Positions 19,816 to 28,468 of a DNA stretch of 64,000 nt are shown in pieces (the stretch's first letter is position 1; every line of letters begins with the position of its first letter). This stretch comes from Trueperaceae bacterium (GTDB lineage: Bacteria; Deinococcota; Deinococci; Deinococcales; Trueperaceae). Made by a program: the position numbers and the translations under genes. The notes beneath the pieces are model-generated. The model was not told the origin of the DNA. It searched no databases and saw only the letters and a program-made list of their open reading frames with translations. The stretch spans positions 161,742 to 225,741 of the forward strand of contig DASVDQ010000024.1 in assembly GCA_036381035.1 (NCBI GenBank), given 5' to 3'.

Positions 19816-21009
19816 TCAGTCGCGCGTCAGCGAGACGACCTTCTCCTCCGGCAGCACGCCGCGCGGCCGGTAGAGGACGATGAACAGCATCAGGAGCGAG
19901 ATCAGCAGGAAGCGGATGTAGGGCCCGCGCTGCGGCAGGTCGGGCGAGATCGCCGCCAGCGTCGGGCGCAGCGCGTCGACGAGGAAGCTCGCCCCCGTCC
20001 AGATCGCCCACACGAGCAGGGCGCCCAGCACGGCGCCGCGGTTGTTGCCGCTGCCGCCGAGCATCAGCATCACCCAGATCAGGAACGTGCCGTAGAGCGG
20101 GTCGAAGTGCCCGTAGTCGATGGCGACGACGTAGTGCGCGTAGAGCGAGCCGCCCATGCCCATGATCACGGCCCCGACGACGAACGCCTGCATGCGGAAG
20201 GCGGCCACGTCCTTGCCGCTCATCGCCGCGGCGTCCTCGTCCTCGCGCACGGCGCGCAGCACGCGCCCCCACGGCGAGCGTATCGCGCGCTCGAGCCCCG
20301 TGTAGACGAGGAACAGCACGAGCCCGACGATCGCCACGTACAGGTACGGGTAGTCGCGCGGCGCCAGCGGGGCGAAGAACGAGTTCACGAAGCCGGGCAG
20401 CCAGTCGCAGCCGTCGCCGGTCAGGCAGGAGAGCGGCTGGGGCAGGCCGCGCAGCGGCTGGGGACCGTTGGCGAGCCAGCGCTCGTTCTGGAACACCAGG
20501 CGCACCAGCTCGGCGATGCCGATGGTCGCGATCGCCAGGTAGTCGCCGCGGAGCCTGAGCGTGGGCCAGCCGACGAGCAGGGCCAGCAGGCCGGCGACGA
20601 CGCCGCCGGCCAGGAGGCCCACCCAGAACGGGGCGCCGAGCCCGAACGCCTGCTGGGTGAACGCCGCCAGCGACCCGGTGGGCAGGTTCGTCGTGAACAG
20701 GGCCGAGGTGAAGGCGCCGATCGCGAAGAAGGCCGCGACCCCGATGTTGAAGAGCCCGGTGTAGCCCCACTGGACGTTCAGCCCCAGCGTGAGGACCGCG
20801 TACACGCTGCCCATCAGCAGGAACGTCGTGACGTAGGAGAGGATGCCGGCGGGCAGTAGCAGCGCCAGCGCCGCCGCCACGGCCAGCGCGACGACGATGG
20901 AGACCGCGTGCTTCACCGCCGCCGAGCGGCCGCGCAGCACGACGACGAGCAGGAGGTAGAGCGGCACGGCCAGGAGCACGGCGCGCGGCAGGACGGTGGG
21001 GTCGGTCAT
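19816..21009 (-). CDS. livM: Liv-type ABC transporter permease LivM
   Basis: A 397-residue inner-membrane permease with about 10 hydrophobic spans (for example LLAVPLYLLLVVVL, VVALAVAAALALLLPAG). The family signature is LTLGLNVQWGYTGLFNIG, followed by GDYLAIATIGIAELVRL and SPWGRVLRAVREDEDAA, the coupling region facing the ATPases. It is the last gene of the livG-livF-livH-livM unit and starts 61 bases after livH. An insert near residues 195-215 carries PLSCLTGDGCDWLPG with two Cys on the outside; its role is unknown. It forms a heterodimeric channel with LivH. Confidence 0.93.
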   Translation of the reverse strand: MTDPTVLPRAVLLAVPLYLLLVVVLRGRSAAVKHAVSIVVALAVAAALALLLPAGILSYVTTFLLMGSVYAVLTLGLNVQWGYTGLFNIGVAAFFAIGAFTSALFTTNLPTGSLAAFTQQAFGLGAPFWVGLLAGGVVAGLLALLVGWPTLRLRGDYLAIATIGIAELVRLVFQNERWLANGPQPLRGLPQPLSCLTGDGCDWLPGFVNSFFAPLAPRDYPYLYVAIVGLVLFLVYTGLERAIRSPWGRVLRAVREDEDAAAMSGKDVAAFRMQAFVVGAVIMGMGGSLYAHYVVAIDYGHFDPLYGTFLIWVMLMLGGSGNNRGAVLGALLVWAIWTGASFLVDALRPTLAAISPDLPQRGPYIRFLLISLLMLFIVLYRPRGVLPEEKVVSLTRD

Positions 21010-21070
21010 CGCCCGCCTCCCCCGAGCTCGCGGCGCCGCGCCGCCGGCACGATCGTCCGGCCGGCGACCA

Positions 21071-22120
21071 TCAGCGGTCCCCTCCCATCAGCCCCTGCGG
21101 CCTGACCAGCAGCGCGAGGATCATGACGACGAACGCCGCCGCGGGGCCGTAGGCGGGGTTCACGAACGCCGACGACACCTGCCACACGATGCCCATGGTG
21201 AAGGCGCCGAGGAGGGCGCCGTAGACGTTGCCGATCGTGCCCAGGATCACCGCGGCGAACAGCGGCAGCAGCAGCCACCAGCCCATCTCGGGCCTCAGCT
21301 GGACGTCGAGGCCGTAGAGCATGCCGCCGGCGCCGGCCAGGGCGCCGCCGACCAGCCACGTCCACAGCACCACGCGCTCCGTCGGTATGCCGCTGATGCG
21401 CGCCAGGTCGGGGTTGTCGGCCATCGCGCGCATCGCCTTGCCCACCTTCGTCCGCTCGAGGAGCAGGTAGACGAGGAGGATGAGCACCAGCGCCAGGCCG
21501 AGGATGAAGAGCTGGTCGGTGCGCACGCGCACGCCGGCGAAGAGCTCGACGACGGGCCGCGCCCGGCCCTGGTAGTAGAAGGCGAAGTCGGCGCCGAACA
21601 CCATGTAGACGATGCTGCGCAGGCCGAACGCGATGCCGAGCGCCGCCATCGCCATCATCACCGGCGCGCTGCGCCGGCGGCGCAGCCGGTGGAAGGTGAG
21701 CCTGTCGAGGCCGTAGGCGACGAGGCCGACCAGCGGCATGACCACCACGAGCGCGACCACGAACTCGTACCCGAAGCCGAGGCCCAGGACCGGGGGGCCG
21801 GCGGGGAGCAGGGACATGACGACGAGGCCCAGGTAGGCGCCGAGCGTCATGAGGTCGCCGTGGGCGAAGTTCGCCATCTTCAGGACGCCGAACACGAGCG
21901 TCACGCCCAGCGCGCCCAGGGCCAGCACGCCGCCAAGGAGCACGCCGCGGACGACGAGGCCCAGCATGCGCGTGCCGCTCACGCCCTGGGCCGAGGACAT
22001 GACGGCGATGAGCAGGGCGATGAGCGCGAGCAGGCCCACCAGGGCCCAGCGGCTGCCCATGACGGTCGAGACGCTGCGCCGCAGCGCGCGGGCGCGGGGG
22101 AGGGGTCGTGTCTCCACCAC
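21071..22120 (-). CDS. livH: Liv-type ABC transporter permease LivH
   Basis: The 349-residue membrane protein carries the LivH signature GVLKMANFAHGDLMTLGAY and the cytosolic EAA-like segment VGKAMRAMADNPDLARISG. About eight to nine hydrophobic spans are visible. An N-terminal stretch of about 35 residues (RPLPRARALRRS) precedes the first span. The start lies one base after the livF stop, showing tight coupling. It pairs with LivM as the channel. Substrate specificity is set by the binding protein. Confidence 0.93.
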   Translation of the reverse strand: MVETRPLPRARALRRSVSTVMGSRWALVGLLALIALLIAVMSSAQGVSGTRMLGLVVRGVLLGGVLALGALGVTLVFGVLKMANFAHGDLMTLGAYLGLVVMSLLPAGPPVLGLGFGYEFVVALVVVMPLVGLVAYGLDRLTFHRLRRRRSAPVMMAMAALGIAFGLRSIVYMVFGADFAFYYQGRARPVVELFAGVRVRTDQLFILGLALVLILLVYLLLERTKVGKAMRAMADNPDLARISGIPTERVVLWTWLVGGALAGAGGMLYGLDVQLRPEMGWWLLLPLFAAVILGTIGNVYGALLGAFTMGIVWQVSSAFVNPAYGPAAAFVVMILALLVRPQGLMGGDR

Positions 22121-22121
22121 G

Positions 22122-22826
22122 TCAGCCTCCCAGGTAGAGCCTGGCGACCTCGGGGTCGCCCAGCAGCTGCGAGCCGGGCCCCTCGACCTGGTTCCGTCCC
22201 GTGGCCAGCACGTAGCCGCGGTGGGCCAGCTCCAGCGAGCGCTTGGCGTTCTGCTCCACCATCAGTACCGCTACTCCCGTCCTGTTGATCTCCGCGACCT
22301 TGTCGAAGATGAGGTCGACGAGCAGGGGGGCCAGGCCCGCCGACGGCTCGTCGAGCATCAGCAGCTTCGGGTCGAGCATCAGCGCCCGGCCCATCGCGAC
22401 CATCTGCCGCTCGCCGCCCGACATCTTGCCGGCCCGCTGCGAGCGGCGCTCGGCGAGGCGCGGGAACAGCTCGTAGACGCGCTCCTTGCGCGACTTCAAC
22501 GGCTCGTCCAGTATGTACGCGCCCATCTCGAGATTCTCCTCGACGGTGAGCGAGGGGAAGACGTTGTCCACCTGCGGCACGTAGCAGAGCCCGCGCCGGA
22601 CGATCTGCTCGGGCGGCAGCCCCGAGATGTCCTCGCCGGCGAACGTGACGCGGCCCTCCCAGGGCTTGAGCAGGCCGAAGACGAGCTTCATCACCGTCGA
22701 CTTGCCGGCGCCGTTCGGCCCGACGATCGACACGATCTCGCCCTCCTCGACCCTGATGTCGACGCCGCGCAGCACCTGCATCTCGCCGTAGCCGGAGACG
22801 GCGCCCTCAACCGTCAAGAGCGACAC
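22122..22826 (-). CDS. livF: Liv-type ABC transporter ATPase LivF
   Basis: The 234-residue ATPase has Walker A (GPNGAGKST), Q-loop region (CYVPQVDNVFPSLTVEEN), ABC signature MSGGERQM, and Walker B LLMLDEPSAGLAP. The Tyr-rich Q-loop and short C terminus place it with LivF rather than LivG. It starts 20 bases inside the end of livG, so the two ATPases are translationally coupled. It works as a heterodimer with LivG on the cytosolic face. Confidence 0.95.
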   Translation of the reverse strand: MSLLTVEGAVSGYGEMQVLRGVDIRVEEGEIVSIVGPNGAGKSTVMKLVFGLLKPWEGRVTFAGEDISGLPPEQIVRRGLCYVPQVDNVFPSLTVEENLEMGAYILDEPLKSRKERVYELFPRLAERRSQRAGKMSGGERQMVAMGRALMLDPKLLMLDEPSAGLAPLLVDLIFDKVAEINRTGVAVLMVEQNAKRSLELAHRGYVLATGRNQVEGPGSQLLGDPEVARLYLGG

Positions 22827-23604
22827 TCTGACCTCCTAGGTACGCCTCCAGCACGCGCGGGTCCTCGCGCACCACGGCGGGCGGGCCCTCGACGAGCTTG
22901 CTGCCCTGGTTCATGACGACGACCGGGTCGCACAGGCCCATGACCAGCGGCATGTCGTGCTCGATGAGCAGGAACGTGATGCCCCGCTCCCTGTTGAGCT
23001 GCTCGATCTTCTCGCGCAGCCGGCCCATCAGCGTCGGGTTCACGCCGGCGGCCGGCTCGTCGAGCAGCACGATCACCGGGTCGGCCATGAGCGTGCGCGC
23101 CAGCTCCAGGAGCTTCTTCTGGCCGCCGGAGAGCGACCCGGCCGGCTCGTTCTCGAGCTTCGAGAGCGCGACGAAGTCGAGGACCTCGCGCGCCTTCTCG
23201 CGCAGCGCCCGCTCCTGGCGCCACACGGCGCCGCGGCGGAACACCGGGTTCCAGAAGCGCTCGCCGATCTGCCCCGCGGGCACGAGCATGAGGTTCTCGA
23301 GCACCGTCATGCCCTTCTGCTCGCGCGGGATCTGGAAGGTCCGACACAGGCCCTTCGAGAAGAGCACGTGCGGCGGCAGGCCCGTGATGTCCTCGCCGCG
23401 CAGCAGCACCGTCCCGGCGTCGGGCCTGTAGAAGCCGGAGACGAGGTTGAAGAGCGTCGTCTTGCCCGCCCCGTTTGGTCCTATCAGGCCGGTGATCGTG
23501 CCGGCCCTGACGTCGAAGCTGCAGTTGTTGACGGCCCTCAGGCCCCCGAAGTCCTTGACGAGACCTCGGATGCTGAGCAACACGTCGTCGCCTGTCTGGT
23601 CCAA
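22807..23604 (-). CDS. livG: Liv-type ABC transporter ATPase LivG
   Basis: The 265-residue ATPase has Walker A GPNGAGKTTLFN, ABC signature LSGGQKKLLE, and Walker B VIVLLDEPAAGVNP. The wording KGLCRTFQIPREQKGMTVLEN is typical of LivG. The best start is TTG at 23604, with GAGAGG about 9 bases upstream; a later ATG is not close. It is the first gene of the livGFHM unit. A small palindrome at 23623-23638 lies just upstream. The fprA gene ends 71 bases before it on the same strand. Confidence 0.93.
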   Translation of the reverse strand: MDQTGDDVLLSIRGLVKDFGGLRAVNNCSFDVRAGTITGLIGPNGAGKTTLFNLVSGFYRPDAGTVLLRGEDITGLPPHVLFSKGLCRTFQIPREQKGMTVLENLMLVPAGQIGERFWNPVFRRGAVWRQERALREKAREVLDFVALSKLENEPAGSLSGGQKKLLELARTLMADPVIVLLDEPAAGVNPTLMGRLREKIEQLNRERGITFLLIEHDMPLVMGLCDPVVVMNQGSKLVEGPPAVVREDPRVLEAYLGGQSVALDG

Positions 23605-23622
23605 CTCGCTGACCTCTCGATG

Positions 23623-23638
23623 CCGTAAGGGGTTACGG
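23623..23638. promoter_or_regulatory. Palindrome upstream of livG
   Basis: CCGTAA and TTACGG flank four G bases, a perfect 6-bp inverted repeat 19 bases before the livG start codon. It may be an operator or a small RNA hairpin near the ribosome site. No regulator gene lies beside it. Confidence 0.3.
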
Positions 23639-23652
23639 CGGCGATGGTATCA

Positions 23653-23682
23653 CCTGCCGCTCAGCAGCCTGCCGCTCAGCAG
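23653..23682. repeat. 15-bp tandem duplication at the fprA 3' end
   Basis: CCTGCCGCTCAGCAG occurs twice in perfect tandem (23653-23667 and 23668-23682), spanning the fprA stop codon. The unit is a multiple of three. One copy lies after the stop, so it has little effect on the protein. Confidence 0.7.
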
Positions 23683-25067
23683 CGCCCTTGCCGGCGACCG
23701 AGCATGTCGTCGAGCCTGACCGCCTTGACGCGCGGCCGGCCGGACGCCTCCCCAGCCGCCACCTCGGCGGCGTCGAGGGCGAACCAGTCCTCGGCGCGGA
23801 ACGGCCGCACGCCGCGCGCGTCCAGGAGCGCGTCCACGGCCGCGGGGGCGAGGTCCTCCGCGCCGCCATCGTGCGCGTGCCTGCCCTCGCTCAGGTCCTC
23901 GATGAGGGCGGCGACCGTCTCCATGGCGTCGGCCTTGTTCGTGCCGATCACGCCGCTGGCGCCGCGCTTGATCCAGCCGGCCACGTAGAGGCCGGGCCGC
24001 GGGGCGCCGCCCTCCAGCACCCGTCCGCGCTCGTTGGGCACGACGCCTCGGCGCTCGTCGAAGGGCAGGCCGTGGAGCGCGACGCCGGTGTAGCCGACGG
24101 ACTTGAGGACGAGCTGCGCGGGGAGCGTGACGTGCTCCCCGGTGCCCACGGCGCGGACGTAGCCGCCCGGCTCTCCGTCGAGGCGCGTCCGCTCGAAGCG
24201 CACACCCGCGACGCGTCCGTCGCCGACGACCTCGACGGGCTGGAGCCGGAAGCGCAGCGCCACGGTGCGCGGCTTGCCCTGGCGCGGCTGCCGCGAGAAC
24301 GCGCCCAGCACCTCGACGTTCTTCGCCGTCGTGACGTCGGCGGCGACCGCGGCGGCACTGGCGGGGCCCAGGGCGAGCTCGGCGGCGTCGACGTCGACGT
24401 CGGCGTTGACGAGCTCGCCCAGCTCGCGCAGCTCCTTCGTCGTGAACTTGGCCTCGGCGGGCCCGCGCCTGCCGACGATCGTGACGCGCTCGACCGACGA
24501 CCTCGCGAGGGCGTCCAGCGCGTGGTCGGCGATGTCGGTGACGGCCAGCTCGGCCACGCTCTTGGCCAGCACGCGGGCGACGTCGATGGCCACGTTGCCG
24601 TTGCCGATCACGATCACGTCCCTCGTCGTCGCCAGCAGGCCGCCGAAGTCGTGGTCGCAGGCGTCGGGGTGCCCGTTGTACCAGGCGACGAAGTCGGTGG
24701 CGGCCACGCAGCCCCGCAGGTCCTCGCCCGGCACGCCGAGGCGCCGGTCGGTGGCGGCGCCCACCGCGAACACGGCGGCGTGGTAGTGGCGCCTGAGGTC
24801 ATCCAGGGTCAGGTCGCGGCCGAAGGCGACGTTGCCGAGGTAGCGCACGCGCGGGTCGCGCAGGGTGCGCTCGTAGAGCTTCGTCACGACCTTCATCTTC
24901 TGGTGGTCGGGCGCCACGCCGAAGCGCACGAGGCCGTACGGCGTGGGCAGCCTGTCGAAGAGGTCCACGGTCGCCGCCTCGTGCGACCTGAGCACCGCCT
25001 CGACGGCGTAGAAGCCGGCCGGGCCGGCCCCGACGACGGCCACGCGTGGGCCCGAGGTGCCTGGCAT
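23676..25067 (-). CDS. FprA-type NADP-dependent ferredoxin reductase (adrenodoxin reductase family)
   Basis: A 463-residue FAD enzyme. AVVGAGPAGFYAVEAV is the FAD-binding Rossmann start, DRLPTPYGLVRFGVAPDH is the family hallmark, and VIVIGNGNVAIDVARVL is the NADPH site. The late GLYVAGWIKRGASGVIGTNK is also typical. It passes electrons between NADPH and ferredoxin in the cytosol. The gene is divergent from lysC (54-base gap) and precedes livG on the same strand, though no functional tie to Liv transport is evident. ATG at 25067 gives a normal N terminus. Confidence 0.93.
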   Translation of the reverse strand: MPGTSGPRVAVVGAGPAGFYAVEAVLRSHEAATVDLFDRLPTPYGLVRFGVAPDHQKMKVVTKLYERTLRDPRVRYLGNVAFGRDLTLDDLRRHYHAAVFAVGAATDRRLGVPGEDLRGCVAATDFVAWYNGHPDACDHDFGGLLATTRDVIVIGNGNVAIDVARVLAKSVAELAVTDIADHALDALARSSVERVTIVGRRGPAEAKFTTKELRELGELVNADVDVDAAELALGPASAAAVAADVTTAKNVEVLGAFSRQPRQGKPRTVALRFRLQPVEVVGDGRVAGVRFERTRLDGEPGGYVRAVGTGEHVTLPAQLVLKSVGYTGVALHGLPFDERRGVVPNERGRVLEGGAPRPGLYVAGWIKRGASGVIGTNKADAMETVAALIEDLSEGRHAHDGGAEDLAPAAVDALLDARGVRPFRAEDWFALDAAEVAAGEASGRPRVKAVRLDDMLGRRQGRC

Positions 25068-25121
25068 GGCGCACTTCTACCACTGATCGCCCGTGCCGGC
25101 GCGGGTGTAAGCTCTCCTGCC

Positions 25122-26417
25122 ATGGACGCGGCCGGGACGGGACGGGCAGCCGCACGGGTCGGCGCGGCGGACCGGCCGCGCCTGCGCGTGATGAAGTTCG
25201 GGGGCACCAGCGTCGGCGACATCGAGCGCGTGCGCAAGGTCGCGTCGCGCGTCGAGCAGCACGTGCGCGCCGGCGAGAAGGCCGTGGTGACGGTGTCGGC
25301 GATGGGCCGCACGACGGACAGGCTCATCGGCCAGGCGCGGGAGGTCGGCCCCCGTCCCGACAGGCGCGAGCTCGACGCGCTCCTCGCCACCGGGGAGCAG
25401 CAGAGCGCCGCGCTGCTGGCGATCGCGCTGCGCGCCAGGGGGGTGACGGCCCGGTCGTTCACGGGCCCGCAGGCGGGGTTCCTCACCGACTCGAACCACG
25501 GCAGCGCGCGCATCCTCAGCGTCGACCCGAGCGGCCTCGTCGCCGCGCTGCACGAGGTCGACGTGGCCGTCGTAGCCGGCTACCAGGGCGCCGACGCGAA
25601 CGGCGCGATCACGACGCTGGGCCGCGGCGGCTCCGACACGACGGCGGTGGCGCTGGCCGCCGCGCTCGGGGCGGAGGAGTGCGAGATCTACACGGACACC
25701 GACGGGGTCTACACCACCGACCCCCACCTCGTGCCGAGCGCGACGAAGCTCTCCTGCATCGACTACGACGAGATGCTCGAGCTGGCCAGCCACGGGGCCA
25801 AGGTCCTGCACCCGGCCAGCGTCTGGTACGCGCGCGCCTACCGCGTGAGGGTCCACGTGCGCTCGTCGTTCACGCACGCGCCCGGCACCGTCGTCGCCGA
25901 CGTCGCCGCCGCCTCGGAGGGGAAGATGATCACCGGCAAGCCCGTCACCGGCGTGGCGCTCGACCGCGGCCACGCGCGCATCGACCTGCACACGGTGCCA
26001 GACAGGCCGGGCGTGGCCGCCCGCGTGTTCGGCGCCCTGGCCGAGCAGGGCGTGAGCGTCGACATGATCGTCCAGGGCGTCCGCGGCGCCGGCGACAGCC
26101 GCCAGCAGATGGCGTTCATCGTCAGGCGCGAGGCGGTCCCCGAGGCGCTCGAGGCGCTCCAGCCCGTGCTGGCGTCGCTGGGCGCGACGGCCGCCGTCGA
26201 CGAGGACGTCGCCAAGCTCACCGTCGTCGGCGTCGCCATCGGCTCCACGCCCGGCGTGGCCGCGCGGCTGTTCGAGGCCGTCGCGAGCGTGGGCGCGAAC
26301 ATCGAGGCCATCACCTCGAGCGAGGTGCGCCTCTCCGTGCTGATCCCCGCCGAGCACGCCGAGGCGGCGCTCGCCGCGGTGCACACGGCGTTCGGGCTCG
26401 ACGCGCCGTCGGACTAG
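25122..26417 (+). CDS. lysC: Aspartate kinase
   Basis: LysC phosphorylates aspartate at the head of lysine, threonine and methionine synthesis. The 431-residue protein has the kinase domain (VMKFGGTSVGDIERVRKVA, then LGRGGSDTTAVALAAALGA and YTDTDGVYTTDP) and two C-terminal ACT domains (HTVPDRPGVAARVFGALAEQ and ISIGS-like VGVAIGSTPGVAARLFEAV). Thermus and Bacillus enzymes also make the ACT part as a separate beta subunit from an internal start; this may apply but is not shown. ATG 25122 lies 8 bases after TAAGCT, a possible leaderless promoter. The Nudix gene begins on the last base of its stop codon. Confidence 0.95.
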   Translation: MDAAGTGRAAARVGAADRPRLRVMKFGGTSVGDIERVRKVASRVEQHVRAGEKAVVTVSAMGRTTDRLIGQAREVGPRPDRRELDALLATGEQQSAALLAIALRARGVTARSFTGPQAGFLTDSNHGSARILSVDPSGLVAALHEVDVAVVAGYQGADANGAITTLGRGGSDTTAVALAAALGAEECEIYTDTDGVYTTDPHLVPSATKLSCIDYDEMLELASHGAKVLHPASVWYARAYRVRVHVRSSFTHAPGTVVADVAAASEGKMITGKPVTGVALDRGHARIDLHTVPDRPGVAARVFGALAEQGVSVDMIVQGVRGAGDSRQQMAFIVRREAVPEALEALQPVLASLGATAAVDEDVAKLTVVGVAIGSTPGVAARLFEAVASVGANIEAITSSEVRLSVLIPAEHAEAALAAVHTAFGLDAPSD

Positions 26418-26884
26418 TGGGCGTCAAGCTCGGCACCCTGGCCTACGTGCGGCGGGGGGACGAGACGCTGATGCTGCGCCGGCCCGACGCCGGCCACCCC
26501 CAGGCCGGCAAGCACAACGGCCTCGGCGGGAAGCTCGAGCCCGGCGAGTCGCCCGAGGAGTGCCTGCGCCGCGAGGTCCTCGAGGAGGCCGGCCTCGTCG
26601 TGCTGGAGTCCGAGTACAAGGGCCTCATCACGTTCCCCGACTTCGACGGCCGGGACGACTGGTACGTGTGGGTCTACCTGGTCACGCGCTTCTCCGGGGA
26701 GCCGCGCCCCGGTCCGGAGGGCGACCTGGTGTGGGTGGAGACCGCGTCCGTGAAGGACCTGCCCCTGTGGGAGGGCGACAGGCACTTCCTGCCCTGGCTC
26801 GACGAGCCCGGCACGTTCTCGGCCGTCTTCCGCTACGAGCAGGGCCGGTTCGTGAGCTACGAGGTCGTGCGCCAGGCCCGCTGA
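26417..26884 (+). CDS. Nudix hydrolase, MutT/MTH1-like
   Basis: The 155-residue protein has a complete Nudix box at residues 38-60 (GKLEPGESPEECLRREVLEE region), the Mg-binding motif for nucleoside diphosphate-X hydrolysis. HNGLGGKLEPGE matches the 8-oxo-dGTPase MTH1 wording, so nucleotide-pool cleaning is likely. Start GTG at 26417 overlaps the last base of the lysC stop (TAGTG), which implies coupling. Substrates of Nudix enzymes cannot be fixed from the box alone. Confidence 0.88.
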   Translation: MGVKLGTLAYVRRGDETLMLRRPDAGHPQAGKHNGLGGKLEPGESPEECLRREVLEEAGLVVLESEYKGLITFPDFDGRDDWYVWVYLVTRFSGEPRPGPEGDLVWVETASVKDLPLWEGDRHFLPWLDEPGTFSAVFRYEQGRFVSYEVVRQAR

Positions 26885-26894
26885 GCGCGGCGCC

Positions 26895-27218
26895 TCAGCG
26901 CTTCCCGAGCAGCTTGTCCCTGTCGATCGCCCTGATCAGGCGCTGCGCCAGGCCGACGTCGCCCTTGACCTTGAGGCGGCCCGTCATCAGCGCGGTCATG
27001 GGGTTGAGCCGGCCCTCGATCATCCGCAGGAGGTCCTCGCCCTTGACACGCACGGTGACGTCGGCGCGCGGCGCCAAGCCGCCCTGCGCGCGCACCACGC
27101 CGCCTTCGACGACGTAGTGCACCGGCTCCTCGGTCTCGAACTGCACGACCGCGTCCGGCGCCTCGGCGCCCTCCTTGAGCGCCTCGGGGACGCGCAGCAG
27201 TAGCTCCTTGACCGTCAC
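26895..27218 (-). CDS. SCP2 sterol-binding-domain protein
   Basis: The 107-residue protein is a single SCP2-type lipid carrier domain: AVVQFETEEPVHYVVEGG, DVTVRVKGEDLLRMIEGRLNP and LMTGRLKVKGDVGLAQRL. Such domains bind fatty acids, acyl-CoAs or polyketide chains. The start is GTG at 27218. It is divergent from the acyl-CoA dehydrogenase operon with 64 bases between start codons, which fits a lipid-related role. The C terminus ends in RDKLLGKR. Confidence 0.88.
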   Translation of the reverse strand: MTVKELLLRVPEALKEGAEAPDAVVQFETEEPVHYVVEGGVVRAQGGLAPRADVTVRVKGEDLLRMIEGRLNPMTALMTGRLKVKGDVGLAQRLIRAIDRDKLLGKR

Positions 27219-27246
27219 CGCGCCAGTGTAGCCGAGGCGGCGCCGG

Positions 27247-27252
27247 TATACT
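27247..27252 (+). promoter_or_regulatory. Putative -10 of the acyl-CoA dehydrogenase operon
   Basis: TATACT matches five of six consensus bases and lies 31 bases before the GTG at 27283. The region 17 bases upstream has no good -35 match. Confidence 0.45.
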
Positions 27253-27282
27253 CGCGCCAGCTTCGCGCTGTGTGAGCACCTA

Positions 27283-28434
27283 GTGGACTTCGCCCTGACC
27301 GAGGAACAACAGGCATTGAGGCAGACCGTGCGCGAGTTCGCGCGCGCGGAGATCGCCCCTCTGGCGGGCGAGCTCGACAGGTCGCCGCGCTTCCCGTGGG
27401 AGACGCTGCGCAAGATGGGCGAGCTGGGGCTCCTCGGCGTGACGACGCCGGAGGAGTACGGCGGCGCCGGCCTCGACACCGTCACCTACGCGGTCCTGCT
27501 CGAGGAGGTCGCGGCGGCCGACGCCTCGCACGCGACGATCATGAGCGTCACGAACGGCCTGCCGCAGTCGCTGCTGCTGTCGCACGGCACCGAGGAGCAG
27601 AGGCGGCGCTACCTGCCGCGCCTCGCCAGCGGCGAGTGGATCGGCGCCTTCTGCCTCTCCGAGCCGCACGCCGGCTCCGACGCCGTCGCCATGAGGACGC
27701 GGGCGGAGCGCGTGGAGGGCGGCTACCTCCTCACCGGCACGAAGGCCTGGGTGACCTCGGCCGGCGAGGCGCAGCTCTACGTGGTCATGGCCAAGACCGA
27801 TCCCGCCGCCGGCGCGCGCGGCGTGACGGCCTTCGTCGTCGAGAAGGGCGCGCCGGGCATGACCTTCGGCCGGGCGGAGGAGAAGCTCGGCCAGCACGCC
27901 GCCGTGACCCGCAGCGTCACGTTCGACCGCTGCTTCGTGCCGAGCGAGGCGCGCCTAGGCGGTGAGGGGCAGGGGTTCGTGATCGCGATGTCCGGACTCG
28001 ACGGCGGCCGCATCGGCATCGCGGCCCTGGCGGTGGGAGTGGCGCGCGCGGCCTTCGAGGCCGCGCGTTCCTACGCGAACGAGCGCCAGGCGTTCGGCAG
28101 GGCGATACACGAGTTCCAGGGCGTCGGCTTCAAGCTCGCCGACATGGCCACGCGCATCGACGCGTCCAGGCTCCTCACCCTGCGCGCCGCGTGGCTCAAG
28201 GACCGCGGCTTCCGCGTCACCCGCGAGGCGGCGATGGCCAAGCTGTTCGCGTCGGAGACGGCGAACGCGGTGACCCACGACGCGGTGCAGGTCCTGGGCG
28301 GTTACGGTTACACCAAGGACTTCCCGGTCGAGCGGTACTTCCGGGACGCGCGCGTCACCGAGATCTACGAGGGCACGAGCGAGATCCAGCGGATCGTGAT
28401 CCACAGGCAGCTCTACAGGGAGCTGGAGCGTTGA
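27283..28434 (+). CDS. Acyl-CoA dehydrogenase (first of two)
   Basis: A 383-residue FAD enzyme that makes the 2-enoyl-CoA double bond in beta-oxidation or amino acid breakdown. Motifs: FCLSEPHAGSDA (FAD and substrate binding), the catalytic-base region near YTKDFPVERYFRDARV, and IYEGTSEIQRIVIHRQL at the end. The start is GTG at 27283. It is the first gene of acd-acd-etfB-etfA, the full set needed to move electrons from acyl-CoA to the respiratory chain through ETF. Chain-length preference is not clear; the EIYEGTSEIQ pattern suits short-chain members. Confidence 0.95.
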   Translation: MDFALTEEQQALRQTVREFARAEIAPLAGELDRSPRFPWETLRKMGELGLLGVTTPEEYGGAGLDTVTYAVLLEEVAAADASHATIMSVTNGLPQSLLLSHGTEEQRRRYLPRLASGEWIGAFCLSEPHAGSDAVAMRTRAERVEGGYLLTGTKAWVTSAGEAQLYVVMAKTDPAAGARGVTAFVVEKGAPGMTFGRAEEKLGQHAAVTRSVTFDRCFVPSEARLGGEGQGFVIAMSGLDGGRIGIAALAVGVARAAFEAARSYANERQAFGRAIHEFQGVGFKLADMATRIDASRLLTLRAAWLKDRGFRVTREAAMAKLFASETANAVTHDAVQVLGGYGYTKDFPVERYFRDARVTEIYEGTSEIQRIVIHRQLYRELER

Positions 28435-28468
28435 CGGGGCGCTGCCCTGGCGAGCGGAGGGGAGAGGC

